From NCBI RefSeq assembly GCF_000149955.1, contig NC_030990.1:4019482-4083481 (forward strand): a stretch of 64,000 nucleotides of DNA, given 5' to 3'. Positions 21,914-34,084 of this stretch are shown piece by piece (position 1 is the stretch's first letter; every line of letters begins with the position of its first letter). The DNA comes from Fusarium oxysporum f. sp. lycopersici 4287. Lineage: Eukaryota > Ascomycota > Sordariomycetes > Hypocreales > Nectriaceae. A program made the position numbers and the translations under genes. Under the pieces are notes generated by a model. That model searched no databases, had not been told where the DNA came from, and saw only the letters and a program-made list of their open reading frames with translations.

Positions 21914-22373
21914 GCTGTTGGTAATTTTAAGGTCGTGTTGGTAAAGCTCTTGTTTGCGAGTTTGTATTCTTGACCATATTACTCCAGATACAGGTCTTTC
22001 GAGGCCCAGAACTCCCCCGGTCAGAGTAGATTAGTACTTAATATCCTGAATTTACATCTTTTCTTATACAATGTCCTAGGCGAATGTGAACAAACGCATG
22101 CCGAATCGGGGAGAGCAAGCGCCGAAGATTGGTCATGTAGGCTCCATCTCGGAATACCGAGGGTCCGAGAGTGGAGATTCCGCGCGCAAGGATCGCCAGA
22201 GATCGCTTCCGATCGCGATACCAATTCCAATTTCGTGCTACAACTTCACTGATTGATTTGTCAGATTACTTCTTGTTATAACACTCATAACAGACTTTTA
22301 CCCCCCAAGAACAGGCTTCGCCCATCGCTTTCAGTTATTGTACCATTTCTCAAACCCTCAAGTAAGTCTCATC
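21914..22373. other. Intergenic region between fasciclin and DUF924 genes
   Basis: These 460 bases hold the fasciclin 3' UTR and the next promoter. Nothing else is recognised. Confidence 0.5.
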
Positions 22374-23458
22374 ATGAGGGCGCCCGTGAAAGCACCTTCT
22401 ACGTGGGGTAGTACAGCTCGTCGTCTCGCATGTTGGTCGTTCTTCATCTTTATTTGCTACTGGAGTGCTGAATGGATCGCAGATCATAGAGGCGCAATTT
22501 CTCAACTTCCTCTGGCCAGCAGATTGATAGCGGCACCAGCACGAATTTGCCAGCATTACCTGTCCGGAGGAAAGCCATTTACTTCGTCTACGTTCAAGCT
22601 GCAGGAGCAGTCTCAGCCTATCAACATGGGCTCTAAAATCAAGAATCTAGATGGCCTCAAGGACCATCTTACTCATGATAAACTTGACGAGCTGCGGAAT
22701 TTCTGGTTTGAGCATATCCCCGAGATGGCCGATCGTATCATCGCTCCTCAAGAATTACAAAAGAGATGGTTCTTCTCAGACAAAGAGTTCGACAATGTCT
22801 GCGTGTAAGTCGCACACTTACTCTAAATTGACTATATCCTCTAATACACCCTAGCACTCGATTCAGCCCTATACTAGAAGCCATCCGCGACGCGGGAGTT
22901 ACATCCGCGCAAGAGCTTCTGTCCGTTGCTCAGCCTCGGAACTCGCTAGACTGGTTGAGCCTGATCATTCTGCTCGACCAAATTCCTCGCAACTCATATC
23001 GCGGCGAGAAATCATCCATCTGCTTCACTTACTTCGACCCTATCGCGCAGCAGGTATCCCATGAAGCCATCAAGCAGGGCATCCCAGATAAGGCACCCGA
23101 GATCCGCTGGGTCTTCTCCCACCGGAACTGGTTCTACATGCCCTTGATGCACTCAGAGGACATATCTGCACATGTTAAGGCCGTTGCCGCTTTCGATAAG
23201 ATGAATCAGGATATACTGAGCTTGATGGAGGGAACGGGTGGTGCAGACGAGTACGAGAGGAAGGCAAGGGAAGTGGTGCAGGCGGATCCTGAAGCAGCGA
23301 AGTCAGTTGGTGAGACGAATAAAGTGTTTGAGGAGAAGCATAAAGTGATTATTGAGAGGTTTGGGAGATATCCACACAGAAATAAGGCACTTGGGAGGGA
23401 GGCGACGCCGGAGGAGGTGGAGTTTCTCGAGAGTGGAGGTGATACTTTTGGTAGCTGA
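22374..23458 (+). CDS. DUF924 family protein, 344 aa
   Basis: Exons 22374-22804 and 22855-23458; the 50-nt intron (GTAAGT...TAG) joins DNVCV to TRFSPIL. An in-frame ATG at 22338 would add 12 residues; MRAPVK at 22374 is preferred because the upstream stretch contains a donor-like CAAGTAAGT that may be a leader intron. The N-terminus has one hydrophobic segment (LACWSFFIFICYWSAEWI). The DUF924 domain starts near residue 95 (LDELRNFWFEH). Its core reads SLIILLDQIPRNSYRGE and VFSHRNWFYMPLMHSED, and it ends FGRYPHRNKALGREATPEE. In DUF924 proteins these blocks form a TPR-like helical fold; the biochemical role is unknown. The N-terminal membrane segment suggests anchoring to an organelle. Confidence 0.85.
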
Positions 23459-24223
23459 GATGCCTGATGCATGCATTGCATAGCGGATCATTATGATCTG
23501 CACTATTAACAATGACCCCATTGCGCTAAGATGCCTGCCATGTTGGTTCAGGTACGCTATCAAAACAATTGACGATCATATTCGCGTATCAACGAGGGGT
23601 ACACACTGTAGTCGCGGACAGGGCATTGATGAGTTCAGAGGTAGGTACCAGGTACTAAGTTGAGGGTAAGTTCAAAATAGACGCCTCGATTTTTGGAAGA
23701 GTGTAGGATACCTAAGGTTGATCAATATGAGGACAACGGGACAATTAACCGCAACGTGTCTCATGACACAGTGTGCGTATATCCTATAATTCAGAGCCAT
23801 ACTCCGTACGCCCAAAGCGAATACGTCAAAGTTAAACGACAGCCGAAAACGCCTCTTTGCGCCAATAGGTATCGACGGGTGCACTAGTGTGACAGCCCCA
23901 AGTGCCGACAGTCCACTAACGATCAGCGCCCGCCCACCAATTCCCCAGGGGCCTTTGTATGGTTCTGACACGAAATTACCTGAACGGGCACCTCGGCGTG
24001 TCGGATGTCGAGTGATCCGACCTTCAGCATCGGTAGTTGACCTGCTGTCACAGTGCCATTGTTTACGCATAACACCACTTTTCCTCTCCAACTTTATATA
24101 TAACAAAGTTGTCTTTGATTCGAAATGGTTACTACAAGAGCGAGTTCTCGTGGCGAGAGTATTAGTACTGAAAACTCTACTACGATCGATATTCCTCCTA
24201 CACCTCCTACATGAAAACGAACG
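23459..24223. other. Intergenic region
   Basis: These 765 bases show no credible coding frame, RNA gene or repeat. Confidence 0.45.
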
Positions 24224-24961
24224 ATGAAGAACGAAGACTCGAACCCCTCGGTTTCAAATGGAACATCTAAGAAACACGCTGTTCAAAGGTGGCATCATAC
24301 AGCCTCGTCGACAACAATTCTCTGGCTCGCTGTATCATTGCCCCTCGTTATATGGGATATAGGCTACGTCTTCGGCAGACCTCACACCATGCCTGATGGT
24401 TTCCTCCATTGGCCTTTATACGTCCCGTATGCGCTGTACGGTGAGGTCGATCATGTGTACGGGTGGAAGGCGTTCAAAGCTAAGAACGGCTTCACGGCTG
24501 CCCAGACGGCCTTAAACCTCGTTGAGACGGTCATGTACTTGGTGTACTTGTACATGCTGTGGACACGCGCGGACAAGGCATTTGATAGCGCGAAGAGGAC
24601 TTTGAGTGGATGTGATGGTGCGTTGGCTGTTGTAATTGGCTTTAGTGCTGCTGTTATGACGCTGAGCAAGACAATCCTATACTGTAAGTGAACCTCTCCT
24701 ATACATGGGATGGGATCTAACAGAACTAGGGGCCAATGAGTATTATAGTGACTTTGACAACATCGCTCACAACACACCTATGGACCTACTCACTCTTTGG
24801 ATAATTCCCAAGTAAGTATCTATATGATGTGCTAGAATTAATACTAATTCTTTATCAGTGGTGCCTGGATCGTCCTGCCTACCTACATGATCTCGAAGTT
24901 TGGTGGGGATATTCTCGATGGCTTGACACTTGCTTCAAGCCAATCGGGAAAGACGGAATAG
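24224..24961 (+). CDS. EXPERA / emopamil-binding-protein-like membrane protein, 214 aa
   Basis: Exons 24224-24683, 24730-24811 and 24859-24961; introns of 46 and 47 nt. Four or more TM segments can be read: TILWLAVSLPLVIWDIGYVF, HWPLYVPYALYG, TALNLVETVMYLVYLYMLW and GALAVVIGFSAAVMTLSKTILYW. The pattern WDIGYV ... GFLHWPLYVPYALYGEVDHVYG is that of EBP/EXPERA-domain proteins (sterol delta8-delta7 isomerase family). It is short, with a Ser/Asn-rich N-terminus, as in the paralogous EBP-like proteins of filamentous fungi that are not the ergosterol-pathway enzyme. An enzymatic or sterol-binding role in the ER is possible but unproven. The frame across both introns is maintained (ILY-WANEYYSDF; WIIP-NGAWIVLP). 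Confidence 0.8.
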
Positions 24962-25367
24962 AATAAGCACGAAGAGTCTGGTTGAGCGTCTTATTTAGTA
25001 CTTTGCGGACATATGAGCAATGGCAATGAGGGATGACTTGTGAATGATGAGCTGGGCTAGGGAGCTTTGATGTTTAGTGAATATTGTGAAGGAACACTTT
25101 GACCTTACCATGGTCGAATAATGACATTCATTCCCAGCAGCACATCGCAGTAAGAGCAACTGACATCAATACTTGATGATTAACTACTACCCTTCCCACC
25201 TCACTTTTACCTCCCACAGCAAACATAATAAAGCTAGCTATAACTATCGTCTAGACATGTCATTTCGTAAAGAAATAGGGGTATTCGCTTATAACAACCA
25301 TAAAAGAAACATAGAAAAAAACGCGTCAAGCGTGAAAGCAACCACACATCTCCTTCTCAGCAAATTC
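24962..25367. other. Convergent 3' intergenic region
   Basis: These 406 AT-leaning bases lie between convergent genes, with only UTR-like sequence. Confidence 0.5.
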
Positions 25368-27874
25368 TCATCTCATATCAGTCAACCCTCCCAAATCAGC
25401 ATACTGCTCCCAAGCAGGCATCATGTCATCATCCTCCTCCGTCATCTCCCCCGGACTCTCCATAAACGTCTGCATCGCCGCCCAATCCGCATCCTCATTC
25501 ACGATATACGGCTCCTCCACCTGCGTCTTTACCCGCAGCGGCTGCGGAAACATGCTGTGTCTTCTGCTCTCAACTTCCTCCGCGTAGCGTGAGTCAGAGA
25601 ATATCGCGCTGATGGGACGGCTGCGCTTGGAGACGCGGCCGGACATTGAGCGTGCGACCATGGACATTACGTCGCGGCGGCGTTCGCGGCGTGCTTTTAC
25701 GTCTTTGGGGATCATGGGCTCGACGTAGTATTCTGTTAGCGGCGGTGTGTCGAGGGGTGACTCGGTGTCGTTGGTTTCGATGCTCTCGGGGGTTGTGTTG
25801 TCTGTGTCGTCTGTTTTTGTGTCGCTGCCATCTGTGTCGACGTTTACATCGTTTGTGCCGTTGCCGTAACCGTGGACAACGATTTCGTGGTAGGTTGGCC
25901 GTGTTGGCGGTGTGATTGATTGAGGTGGTGTGGTAGCGGGGGATTTAAACATGCGCATTGATCGTCGAATTGTTGAAGAGCGGCTGAGTGCTTGTGTGAA
26001 TGAGTTTGAGCGTGATGGACGTGAAGGCATTGATGCTCGACGTTCCATCTTGCGGTTGTCGTGTTGTGTTTGGGGACGATCTCGGTGAGTGAGTGCGAAG
26101 TAATCGATGTCCGGTTTAATCTCAATCTTTCCAAAGGAATCTTCTCCTGCGTCTGCAGCACCATCCGGTTGCACACTCCAGGTCGGTCCGCTAGTAACGT
26201 ACTGGGTCTGGCGTTTCAAGATACGGTCCAGATCGCGAGGTGTATCCCACGGTGGAAGCTTGTCAGTTAATGCAGAGAGACTGTAGTGAGCCTCGTTGAT
26301 CTCGTTCTCTTCCAAATTTGTTGCTGTGTCTGTTGCGTAGCGAAGGACTTGGTATGTTGCGTAGATGAGAATCCATCGGACCTTGCGAGCATCCACCAGC
26401 GACACCTTCTCCTGCTTATCTGCTTTATTCGGCGACATGATGGAATCTTCTTCGAAGCGTCGATATGCTCTCACGAGATCATTCTGCGCAACTCCTGGCT
26501 TCATCAGATTCGATGCGCTGATCAACGCTGTGTGAGCCGTTACTCTGCGATCTGATCTGAGAGTCACACGTCCGGGAAACCAAGACATGCGCCGCGAGTT
26601 GTTACCATTTGCATCGGGGAGAAGCGGCAGTGGGTGATCGAGGACATCGTATCCATGCTCGAAGTCGAAAGACTGCACAAGTTGAATAGTACAGATTCCT
26701 CCATGTGCTGTAGGCGGCATGGTATGTGATGAGGTATACTGGTCATCAACCAAGAGATCATACAAAGCTTCAAAGTCCTCACGCATAATCCGTAAAACAG
26801 CTGGATCAAACAGGTCGTTGTCAGAGTCCGCAGTCGGTGGGTAATACCCCAGCTTCGTTGTATAAAACGATAACAAAAAACTTCGGAAGCGCTCAAGGTG
26901 AGCTCGGGCGCCTGCTGCGACGCTCAAATGAGCTTCCGACAGCTCATCATCGAGAAACGTTCTCAGCATCGAAGACGACCGCGTCATGCGATAATCAAGT
27001 TCGAGATGTCCTTTACGTATGAGCTTGCGTGTTGAAGGGCTGAGCTCCTATTCTCTTCGTCAGCGTCTGGCCTTAGCATTCTTGGTCAGAAAGAAAAAAA
27101 CAAACCTGAAACCCAGGATTTTCGAACAAGTTTTCGCTCATGCCGACGCAATGTGCAAAAGCTCGGATGTACAGCTCCTTCATTTGAAAACACTCCGCAA
27201 GCTGTAGTATTGCCAGCGCGTGGTTTGGCTGATTCGCCATGTCGAGATAGCCTTCCTCGTCGAAATACTCCATCATATCTGAGACATTGTCGTCCACGCC
27301 GGATCGAAACTCATGCATACTGTGGAGAAGACCAATAAGAGCGCCGCCGAGACTGTATCCGACCATGGATCTTCGAAACACCCAAGCGAAGAAATTGCGT
27401 GTTGCGAGATGGTAGTTGAAAGCTTGCGTTTTATCTGTCGTTGGAGGTGGCGGGATGTATAATTCGATTTTGCGTGTTGTGTGTTTTTTACTCCATCTCA
27501 TGAGCTCGCGAAGATTGGGTTTTTGAACGCCCTCCCACACGAGAAACCTTTGGATGAGAGGGTAGCATTGGGCGTCGAGGAGGGCTGAGAAGGGGACTTT
27601 GAAGGAGGGACCTCGTTGAGAATGACCTTTGGCGTGGAGATGCACCATGCAGTTTCCATTTCGAAACCAGAGTTCAGGGTCCTGTTTCTGTAATTAGATA
27701 TTCAGTTTCATGAGTAATTCTCGACCGACTTACTCGTCGAATGTTGTCCCATTCTGTGCACGTTCTCGCAGCACCATCCCACCGCTTCACAGTCGGATGA
27801 TGATCCATTCTCCCATTCACAAAAGCACTGAACCGCAGGGAACTCTGTCTAGAGTTCACCTGTAGAGACGGCAT
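25368..27874 (-). CDS. Large conserved fungal protein of unknown function, 800 aa
   Basis: Exons 27734-27874, 27106-27687 and 25368-27047 total 2403 nt; introns of 46 and 58 nt keep the frame (DNIRR-KQDPELW; NPGFQ-ELSPSTR). I chose the start MPSLQVNSRQ at 27874. The N-terminal two thirds are a folded, mainly helical region with RWDGAARTCTEWDNIR, LWFRNGNCMVHLHAKG, VPFSALLDAQCYPLI and KVRWILIYATYQVL. This resembles the fungal DUF8004 family as I remember it, but that identification is tentative. The last ~250 residues are low complexity (Ser/Thr/Asp-rich, RSRRRSM-like basic stretches) and likely disordered and phosphorylated. No catalytic motif or membrane segment is seen. Function is unknown; it may be a cytoplasmic regulatory scaffold. 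Confidence 0.75.
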
Positions 27875-30621
27875 AGTGAGAGTCGTATATATATATGTTT
27901 TTGGCCAGAATGCCAAAAAATATCAACGATCAAAAGCAGCTGAACAAATCTGCAGTGAGCCGCGTCGTCGGGATGTTGCAGGTGAATGAGTCTTTGTTCG
28001 TTAAATCCCCCTGCTCTGTTCAGAAAAATAGGCCCTGTCTTTTCTTTTACGAGCGCGTAAAATAAAAACCCCCATCACATCTCAAGTGATACAGCCATGT
28101 TGGAAGGGAAAAGACGTCAGACGCAGGGTTCCATGACGGGTCCTACGTAAGAGATCTCCAGAAAGATTCAAGACAAGACGAAAGATCTCAGACCTCGCCC
28201 AGGGGGGGATGGCCGTGTTAATATTGGATCTCTCTGCTCTGCTCTTGACTGTCACAAAGCACCAAGCCTAGCCTTGCCCAACAGGGCGAACCCTTGAACC
28301 CGGCAAGACAGGGCCCCGACGGTCGGAATTTGAATTCAAGCCAAGGCCAAACCCAAGAGGTAAGACACTATCAAGCCACCGCATTAGCGTCTTTTTTCCC
28401 ATTGACTTCTCGTCTTTGAGCTGGTCGTAGATCCCTGCAGGCAGCTCGCCTATGAACTAGAGGCTATGAGCTGGCTCTTGACGTGTTTTGTCTTATTTGT
28501 TGTAGAGCACTGCATACTACTCCATACAGAGTATTGAACCCATAGATGATCAGTGCTTAGTGACAAAAAAGCAAAAATTGTCGATTTAGCCCGGACCCAA
28601 GAACCTGGTATGAGACAGAAAAGTATGTATTGTACACCGTTTATCAGCCCATGGGACTCTCCGATCCGATCTATCGGAGCATCTCGAACACCATCCACCG
28701 AAGCTAGTAGGAGCATTACCTTAGGCTTTGGTCACAGCTTGCGCAATACAAGTCAAGTTACAGCAAAGAGAAGTTGGTGTGTGTCTCTGCATGATGCATC
28801 GACAGTCACACAACACCACGAACAGAATCAATGATGATGATGATCATCGTTCTTTTAACCGGTCGCCCCGGGCAAACTTGACAGCCTAAGCAAGCAATCT
28901 TGAAGAGAGAGTGGCGTAATTTCTTTCATGGTCAACGAAATTGTGTTAATCTGTGACGTCCCGAAATTTCGGGAATTAAAACAGGGCCTCTACTACTCCA
29001 CGGGTCTTGTCTTTGTTAGGCAGATTTCTTCAGCTCCACTGGGATATGCCAGATTATCTCAACAGCAAGGATCATCTACAGCTACAATCCCTGACTCTTG
29101 ATACATATTTACGACAATTGTTTCTGTAACCGCCATTTATCACTCTCTCAGCTCCGGTCTGACAACGAATTGTCAACTTGTGAATGGCAACCCAAAACCC
29201 TCAGCCGCACCGATGGGGACTCGAAGGCGTCGGGAGACCTTCAATACTCGAACCCTTTTGGGGAATTCAGCCAAGCCTAGTTTTCTGCTTGGACCAAGGG
29301 GCAGGTCCAAAGACTCCAGACAGGCCAGAGCTAGAGTCAGCCCAGACCAGGGGCGGGACCTGACCATCACTCGTTCTGGCTCTAGCTCAACATGCAGAGT
29401 AAGCCAAGCATGAAGTCTTCTTCTGTCATCATGAAATAATAGCCTTTGAACGATCGTGAACTAAACACCTCTTCTCTGCCCGTAACTCAAAGAACCCCGC
29501 AATTGCCATGTCGTGCAGGCGTCATATGATAACTAGAGCCAACAGGGCAATATTGACTGAATACAGAATCAATGGAGACCGGAGTCCGAGTCCTCGGGTT
29601 CGGAACTGAAGTCATACAACTTCAGAAGGGATTCTCGTTGAGTGAAAGCGTTGAGCGAAAGCCCTCGCAAGACAAGGCGAGACGGAAAAGCTCGTTAACA
29701 AGGTTGAGCTTGTCTGTTGCATGTCAGACTTGTACGGTCTAGACGCATCTGGTGCCAGATCCCGTCTTTCGCTTCCCGCCTTATAGCTGAACTCGCCACT
29801 AACAAATAGTCTCAAACGCGGTGGACAGCTTTACAGTATGCTGCACGGGATGGGATGGCATTCAGGGTTCAAGCTTGGAGCATTAGCCACCCTCAGTTGT
29901 GTGTTTCACCAAGCGAAGCTTCGACCACTACCAAAGGTCTTTTTTCCTGACAACGCCACAGTCTCGGAATGCATGAAATGTGCTGAATAGAGGGCTTATT
30001 CATGCTTCTGCAGACGAGAGTCAGGGCATTAGGGGATTGCTCATTGAAGGCTGCTGGAAGCCATTCTGCGTTATGGTTTAAAGGGTACCAACCAAGACTC
30101 ATATAAATAGACTTCAGGATGAGACAAGACCACAGTAATATACCTAGAGGCAAGAAAAGGGCCTCCGTCCTAGGCAACAAAATCTAGGTCGGTCAGTGTA
30201 AGTTTAGGGGGAGCATACGCATGATACCGAGTTGAAACAACTGGTATTCATGACCGTTGAGAGGAATGTTGAACCGACTCAGCTCTCCAATACTCCCAGT
30301 GAGGCTGTGAGCTGAGTGTGAGAGGAGTGTTGAGGACAGCCAACGTTTTTCACTTTTGCTTTTTGTAATTTTAGTAAATGATACAATTTGTTAAGTTCAA
30401 ATGGAAAGACATGATTAGTTTATTCTTACTATAAGTTCACTGATATTAGTGCTACTCGGGAGGTGCATTTAGTTGAATGAATCTATGTAGACCCTGATTG
30501 GCCCCTCACCGAGTGACCATAGCTCTACTCACCTCACACCGAGAACAAAGACCCCAGTTTCAAGACAGCTCCCTTCCCAACTTCAACCCGAGTCTGCCAA
30601 ACTCCACGACCTCCCACTGCC
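27875..30621. other. Intergenic region, no gene recognised
   Basis: This is 2.7 kb between divergent genes. Short frames around 29180-29410 and 29612-29815 lack domains or good starts. A perfect 16-bp palindrome lies at 28959-28974 (listed separately), and an AT-rich stretch runs about 30340-30480. Confidence 0.45.
28959..28974. promoter_or_regulatory. Perfect 16-bp palindrome with CCG-N6-CGG
   Basis: The sequence TCCCGAAATTTCGGGA is its own reverse complement and holds everted CCG/CGG triplets, the type bound by Zn2Cys6 dimers. No gene start is within 1 kb, so a role is uncertain. Confidence 0.3.
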
Positions 30622-32329
30622 ATGGCGCTCGTGATACCTTACACGTACATCCAATGTCCGTGTTCCGACAACTCTCCCCCAGATCTCCCCCAAGCGCGTC
30701 AATCACAATCCTCCGACGAACGAACCTTTGACCCCCGCGATCCTCGCTCAAACTACAGCCTCTACCCTCTCGAGTACCTCCTCTACTGCGAAGACTGCCA
30801 GCAAATACGATGTCCGCGATGTGTGAATGAGGAGGTTGTTACATATTACTGCCCAAACTGCCTGTTTGAGGTTCCCAGTAGTAACTTGCGCAGCGACGGG
30901 AATAGGTAAATAACACAAAGACGTGGTCCAGACTAAGCCTGACATGCGCCTCATAGATGTACCCGAAGCTGTTACCAATGTCCCGTGTGTATTGGTCCTC
31001 TCCAGGTTATGGAAACACCTATAGAGAAAGACCAGTCACACCTTGGCGCCGACATCCCAGGGCCTCAATACGCACTGTATTGCCAGTACTGCAACTGGAC
31101 CTCCACCGAGATAGGCATCAAGTTTGACAAGCCTAACGGTATTCACTCGCAGCTCTCCAAGATCAACAATGGAGGAGATCTCAAGCTCACCGCGAAAGAA
31201 CTCAAGGAGCGTCGCAAGGAGAACCCAGATGAGCCACCTCTTGCCGATAGCGATGTCGATACAGATCTTCAGTATGCCAATTTGAAGTCATTCTACCAGT
31301 CGCAGCTCGCAGATACAAATGCTGCCTCGAGCGGCATATCTCCACTGAATGACACTACCGGCTATGGATCGCCTGCAGCGTCGTTGTCTCGTATCATGGC
31401 TATGTACACTGGTCACGGACATGCCCGCAAGCGCAATGGTCCTTCAGAATGTTATGCGTGAGGCTCTTTCGGCAGAGGAAGGTCTGAAATTGGCGGATCT
31501 GGATGAATCAGCTCAGATCAAGAAACTGCACCAGGAGGGGTGGGATGCTACGGCTACTATACAGCAGAACCTTGAACAAGCAGAGGTTCAGAGATTCCAG
31601 GATGGTTTACGGCCTATACCACATCTCCTCAGAACGAAGCGCTCTAAGCGTTGCTCTGTGTGTCGGCATATTATCTCCAAGCCAGAAAATAAGGTCACGT
31701 CGACACGGTTCAAGATCAGACTTGTCGCAAAGTCGTATATCCCTACGATCACCATCAAGCCTCTCAACCCCACAGCTGGAACAGTCCCTACCACGCAGCG
31801 TCCTCAAATTCTAGAAGAGCGACCGCTCAAGCCCCTCACCCCTCATCACTACATCATAACCTTCAAGAACCCTTTGTTCGATGGTATCAAGGTCACACTT
31901 GCTACGCCAAACAGTACACCTGGCAGGTTCTCCAGCAAAGTGACTATTCTCTGTCCTCAATTCGATATTGATGCCAACACGGATATGTGGGATGATGCTC
32001 TGAAGGACGATGACAGAGACAAAAAGCGAAAAGGTGAAGAGAGCAGTGGTCAGCCTGAGGCCGGTAAGATTTGGGAGCGAGGGCGCAACTGGGTCAGCAT
32101 CATCTTGGAAGTGGTTCCGGCTTCACTCCGACTTGACGGTCAAAAGGACAAGAGTCCATTGAAGGAGGATGAGGATATTCTGGAGATACCCATGTTTGTG
32201 AGGATGGAATGGGAGCCTGACTCTCAGCAAGACGTCGGTGCAGCATCTGCAAAGGAAAAGGATGCTCAGGAAAGGAGGGAGCTGGCTTATTGGTGTGTGC
32301 TTGGAGTTGGCCGCATCAGTCACGATTAA
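30622..32329 (+). CDS. Dynactin subunit p62 (dynactin 4), one-base frameshift in the assembly
   Basis: Exon 1 is 30622-30905; the 51-nt intron (30906-30956) joins DGNR to CTRSCYQCPVC; exon 2 is 30957-32329. The N-terminal zinc-binding cysteines are dense (CPCSDN, CEDCQQIRCPRC, YYCPNC, CYQCPVC, YCQYCNW), with CSVCRHI later, as in p62. The central and C-terminal beta-rich part (FKIRLVAKSYIPTITI, HHYIITFKNPLFDGIKVTLAT) also fits. p62 is a pointed-end subunit of dynactin, the cofactor of cytoplasmic dynein. Near 31440-31450 the frame breaks: the upstream frame stops after GPSECYA, while NVMREALSAEEGLKLADL follows one base out. Dropping one T of the TT in CCTTCAG restores one 551-aa protein (RKRNGPQNVMREAL). 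A single-base insertion error is the simplest reading. Confidence 0.85.
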
Positions 32330-32583
32330 AGATAGAAAAGGCATGCACATGAGACATAGATCTAGATACCCAATAATTGGACGAAGTCATGGACGGGAAG
32401 AAGTGTTTAAGTTGTCTTGTCAAATCATACGCAGCTTGCTTGTAACATTTATCAAGCTACTTTCTTTAAGACGCCAAGCCCCTTTTTTTGACCAACCAAC
32501 CATTTGTGAAAAACACTCCCAGCCCGAATCAGGGAAAAATAGTCATTTCTTCTATTTCATCTCGAAAAAGGTAACGCACAGAC

Positions 32584-33538
32584 TTAGTAGTCGGCGGGAC
32601 CGCTCTGAGGGAACTCGAAGTTGACGTTGCGGCCTGTCAAACGTCGGTAGACCTCAGAGTAGGTGTCGAGGCGGTAGTCAACACCACCACGCTCCTTCTC
32701 GTCGAGGATGACCTTGAGGAGCTTGGAGCCGTCCTCCTTGGTGCGGACGCGCTTGCCGACGATCTCGACGGGGTAGGTGAGATCCTCGAGGATGGCGTCG
32801 TGGACAGCAGTGAGAGTTCGCGAACGGGGGCGCTTCTGCTTCTGGGTGTTGCGAGAGCGGGCGGATCGCTTGGGGCGGGGCAAGATGCGGCGAGAAGCGA
32901 GGATCAGGACATGGCGGTCAGAGAACTTCTTCTCGAGCTCACGGGTGAGACTGGGGAGTATTAGTATTGAGTCTGAGATTAGAAGAATGAGGAGATATCT
33001 TACCGCTGCTGGACGCGGTGGAAGCCCTGCAGGGAAGGGACGGGGACAAAGATGACAATAGCCTTCTTGCCGTGGCCAACCTCGATCTAGTCAAGATCCC
33101 AAGTCAGCATGCGAGCTCCAGGACGAAACCTTGGACCGCTTCCCGTCCTGTTCCACAGAAGTCAATGATACTCCGGCTGGCACTCCTCCGCCCCGACGAC
33201 ATGTGTAAGCGCATCAAGTCAAGTATCTCTCGAATATCGAGGTCATTTTCGACGGAAAAGTGCGCGGTCGGGAGGCGGAGAGGCCATTGCGAGAACAGTG
33301 CAGTTTTCTTATGTGGGAACAGGATTTCTCGAAACGAGACCTAAGTTCGGAATTCTTTGTTTCATGGTATTCTCACCTCACGGGCAGAGACGATCTGCAG
33401 AGGTCGCAGGGCAACCTTGAGGTCGGAGGTGTTGGACTCGAGGTCGAAGAGAGCCTGAGCGATGCTGGTCTCAAGCTCGGAGGGGTTCTGCCTCGAAGGG
33501 CTGTTGGGAGCGATCTTGTTAAGGGCCTGGGCGCTCAT
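32584..33538 (-). CDS. 40S ribosomal protein eS7 (S7), 203 aa
   Basis: Exons 33377-33538, 33004-33086 and 32584-32950 total 612 nt. Intron 1 is long (290 nt, 33087-33376), a common trait of fungal ribosomal protein genes; intron 2 is 53 nt. The start [15 protein letters not shown] and blocks [91 protein letters not shown] and [25 protein letters not shown] are those of eS7. Length is normal for the family. The product is a structural protein of the small ribosomal subunit, also needed for 18S rRNA maturation. It is convergent with dynactin p62, with 254 bases between the two stop codons. Confidence 0.95.
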
Positions 33539-34084
33539 TTTGACGGCTGGTTCGACTACGTGGGATTGACGACGACGAAGTTGATGGTGTTGCGCGGGCC
33601 GCTTGGAATTTTTGATAGTAGGCAATTTCAAAAAGTCGCTAAATTGGGGTTTTACCCTTTACTTTTCTGTGGGCGGTCCGTGCGTCGGTGAGGATGTTGA
33701 GGTTGATGCCTGAGGCTTGAGTCTAGCACACCGAATCTTCACCTTGTTGTCAGTGGATCCAGTCACCAATCGTCCAGAAGGGGAAATCGACTACACTTAC
33801 ACAGCGTCCCGTGTTTCGTGGACTTGATGCAATGAAAGGAAAGCAATCAAGTCAAAGGTTGCACAGCATTTCAGAAGTATTCACTTATGAATATGCATGA
33901 TTTCAAATCAACTCTGCTTGAATCTAAGACACGAAGCCGTGTAACTCCTGCAGCTCAACCACACTCACAACCACTTCAAATGGTAGAAAGCATCTCCGAG
34001 ACGTCCGATGATGAAACAATGCATCGTTTACAACATTCGTATCAAACATCCTGATCCTCTATCCAGTTTTTACTGTTACACATT
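33539..34084. other. Promoter region of eS7 and 3' end of PUS1
   Basis: This is 546 bases between two minus-strand genes. The eS7-proximal part carries a GGGTAAAACCCC-like stretch on the minus strand (about 33641-33656); binding-site status is not established. Confidence 0.4.

Noticed and set aside
31400..31440. Short GT...CAG intron explaining the p62 frame change
   Set aside because: Only about 36 nt, non-consensus donor GTCACG, and it would remove conserved basic residues.
31435..31455. Programmed ribosomal frameshift in p62
   Set aside because: No slippery heptamer plus structure is apparent, p62 is not known to use one, and four other genes show similar homopolymer indels.
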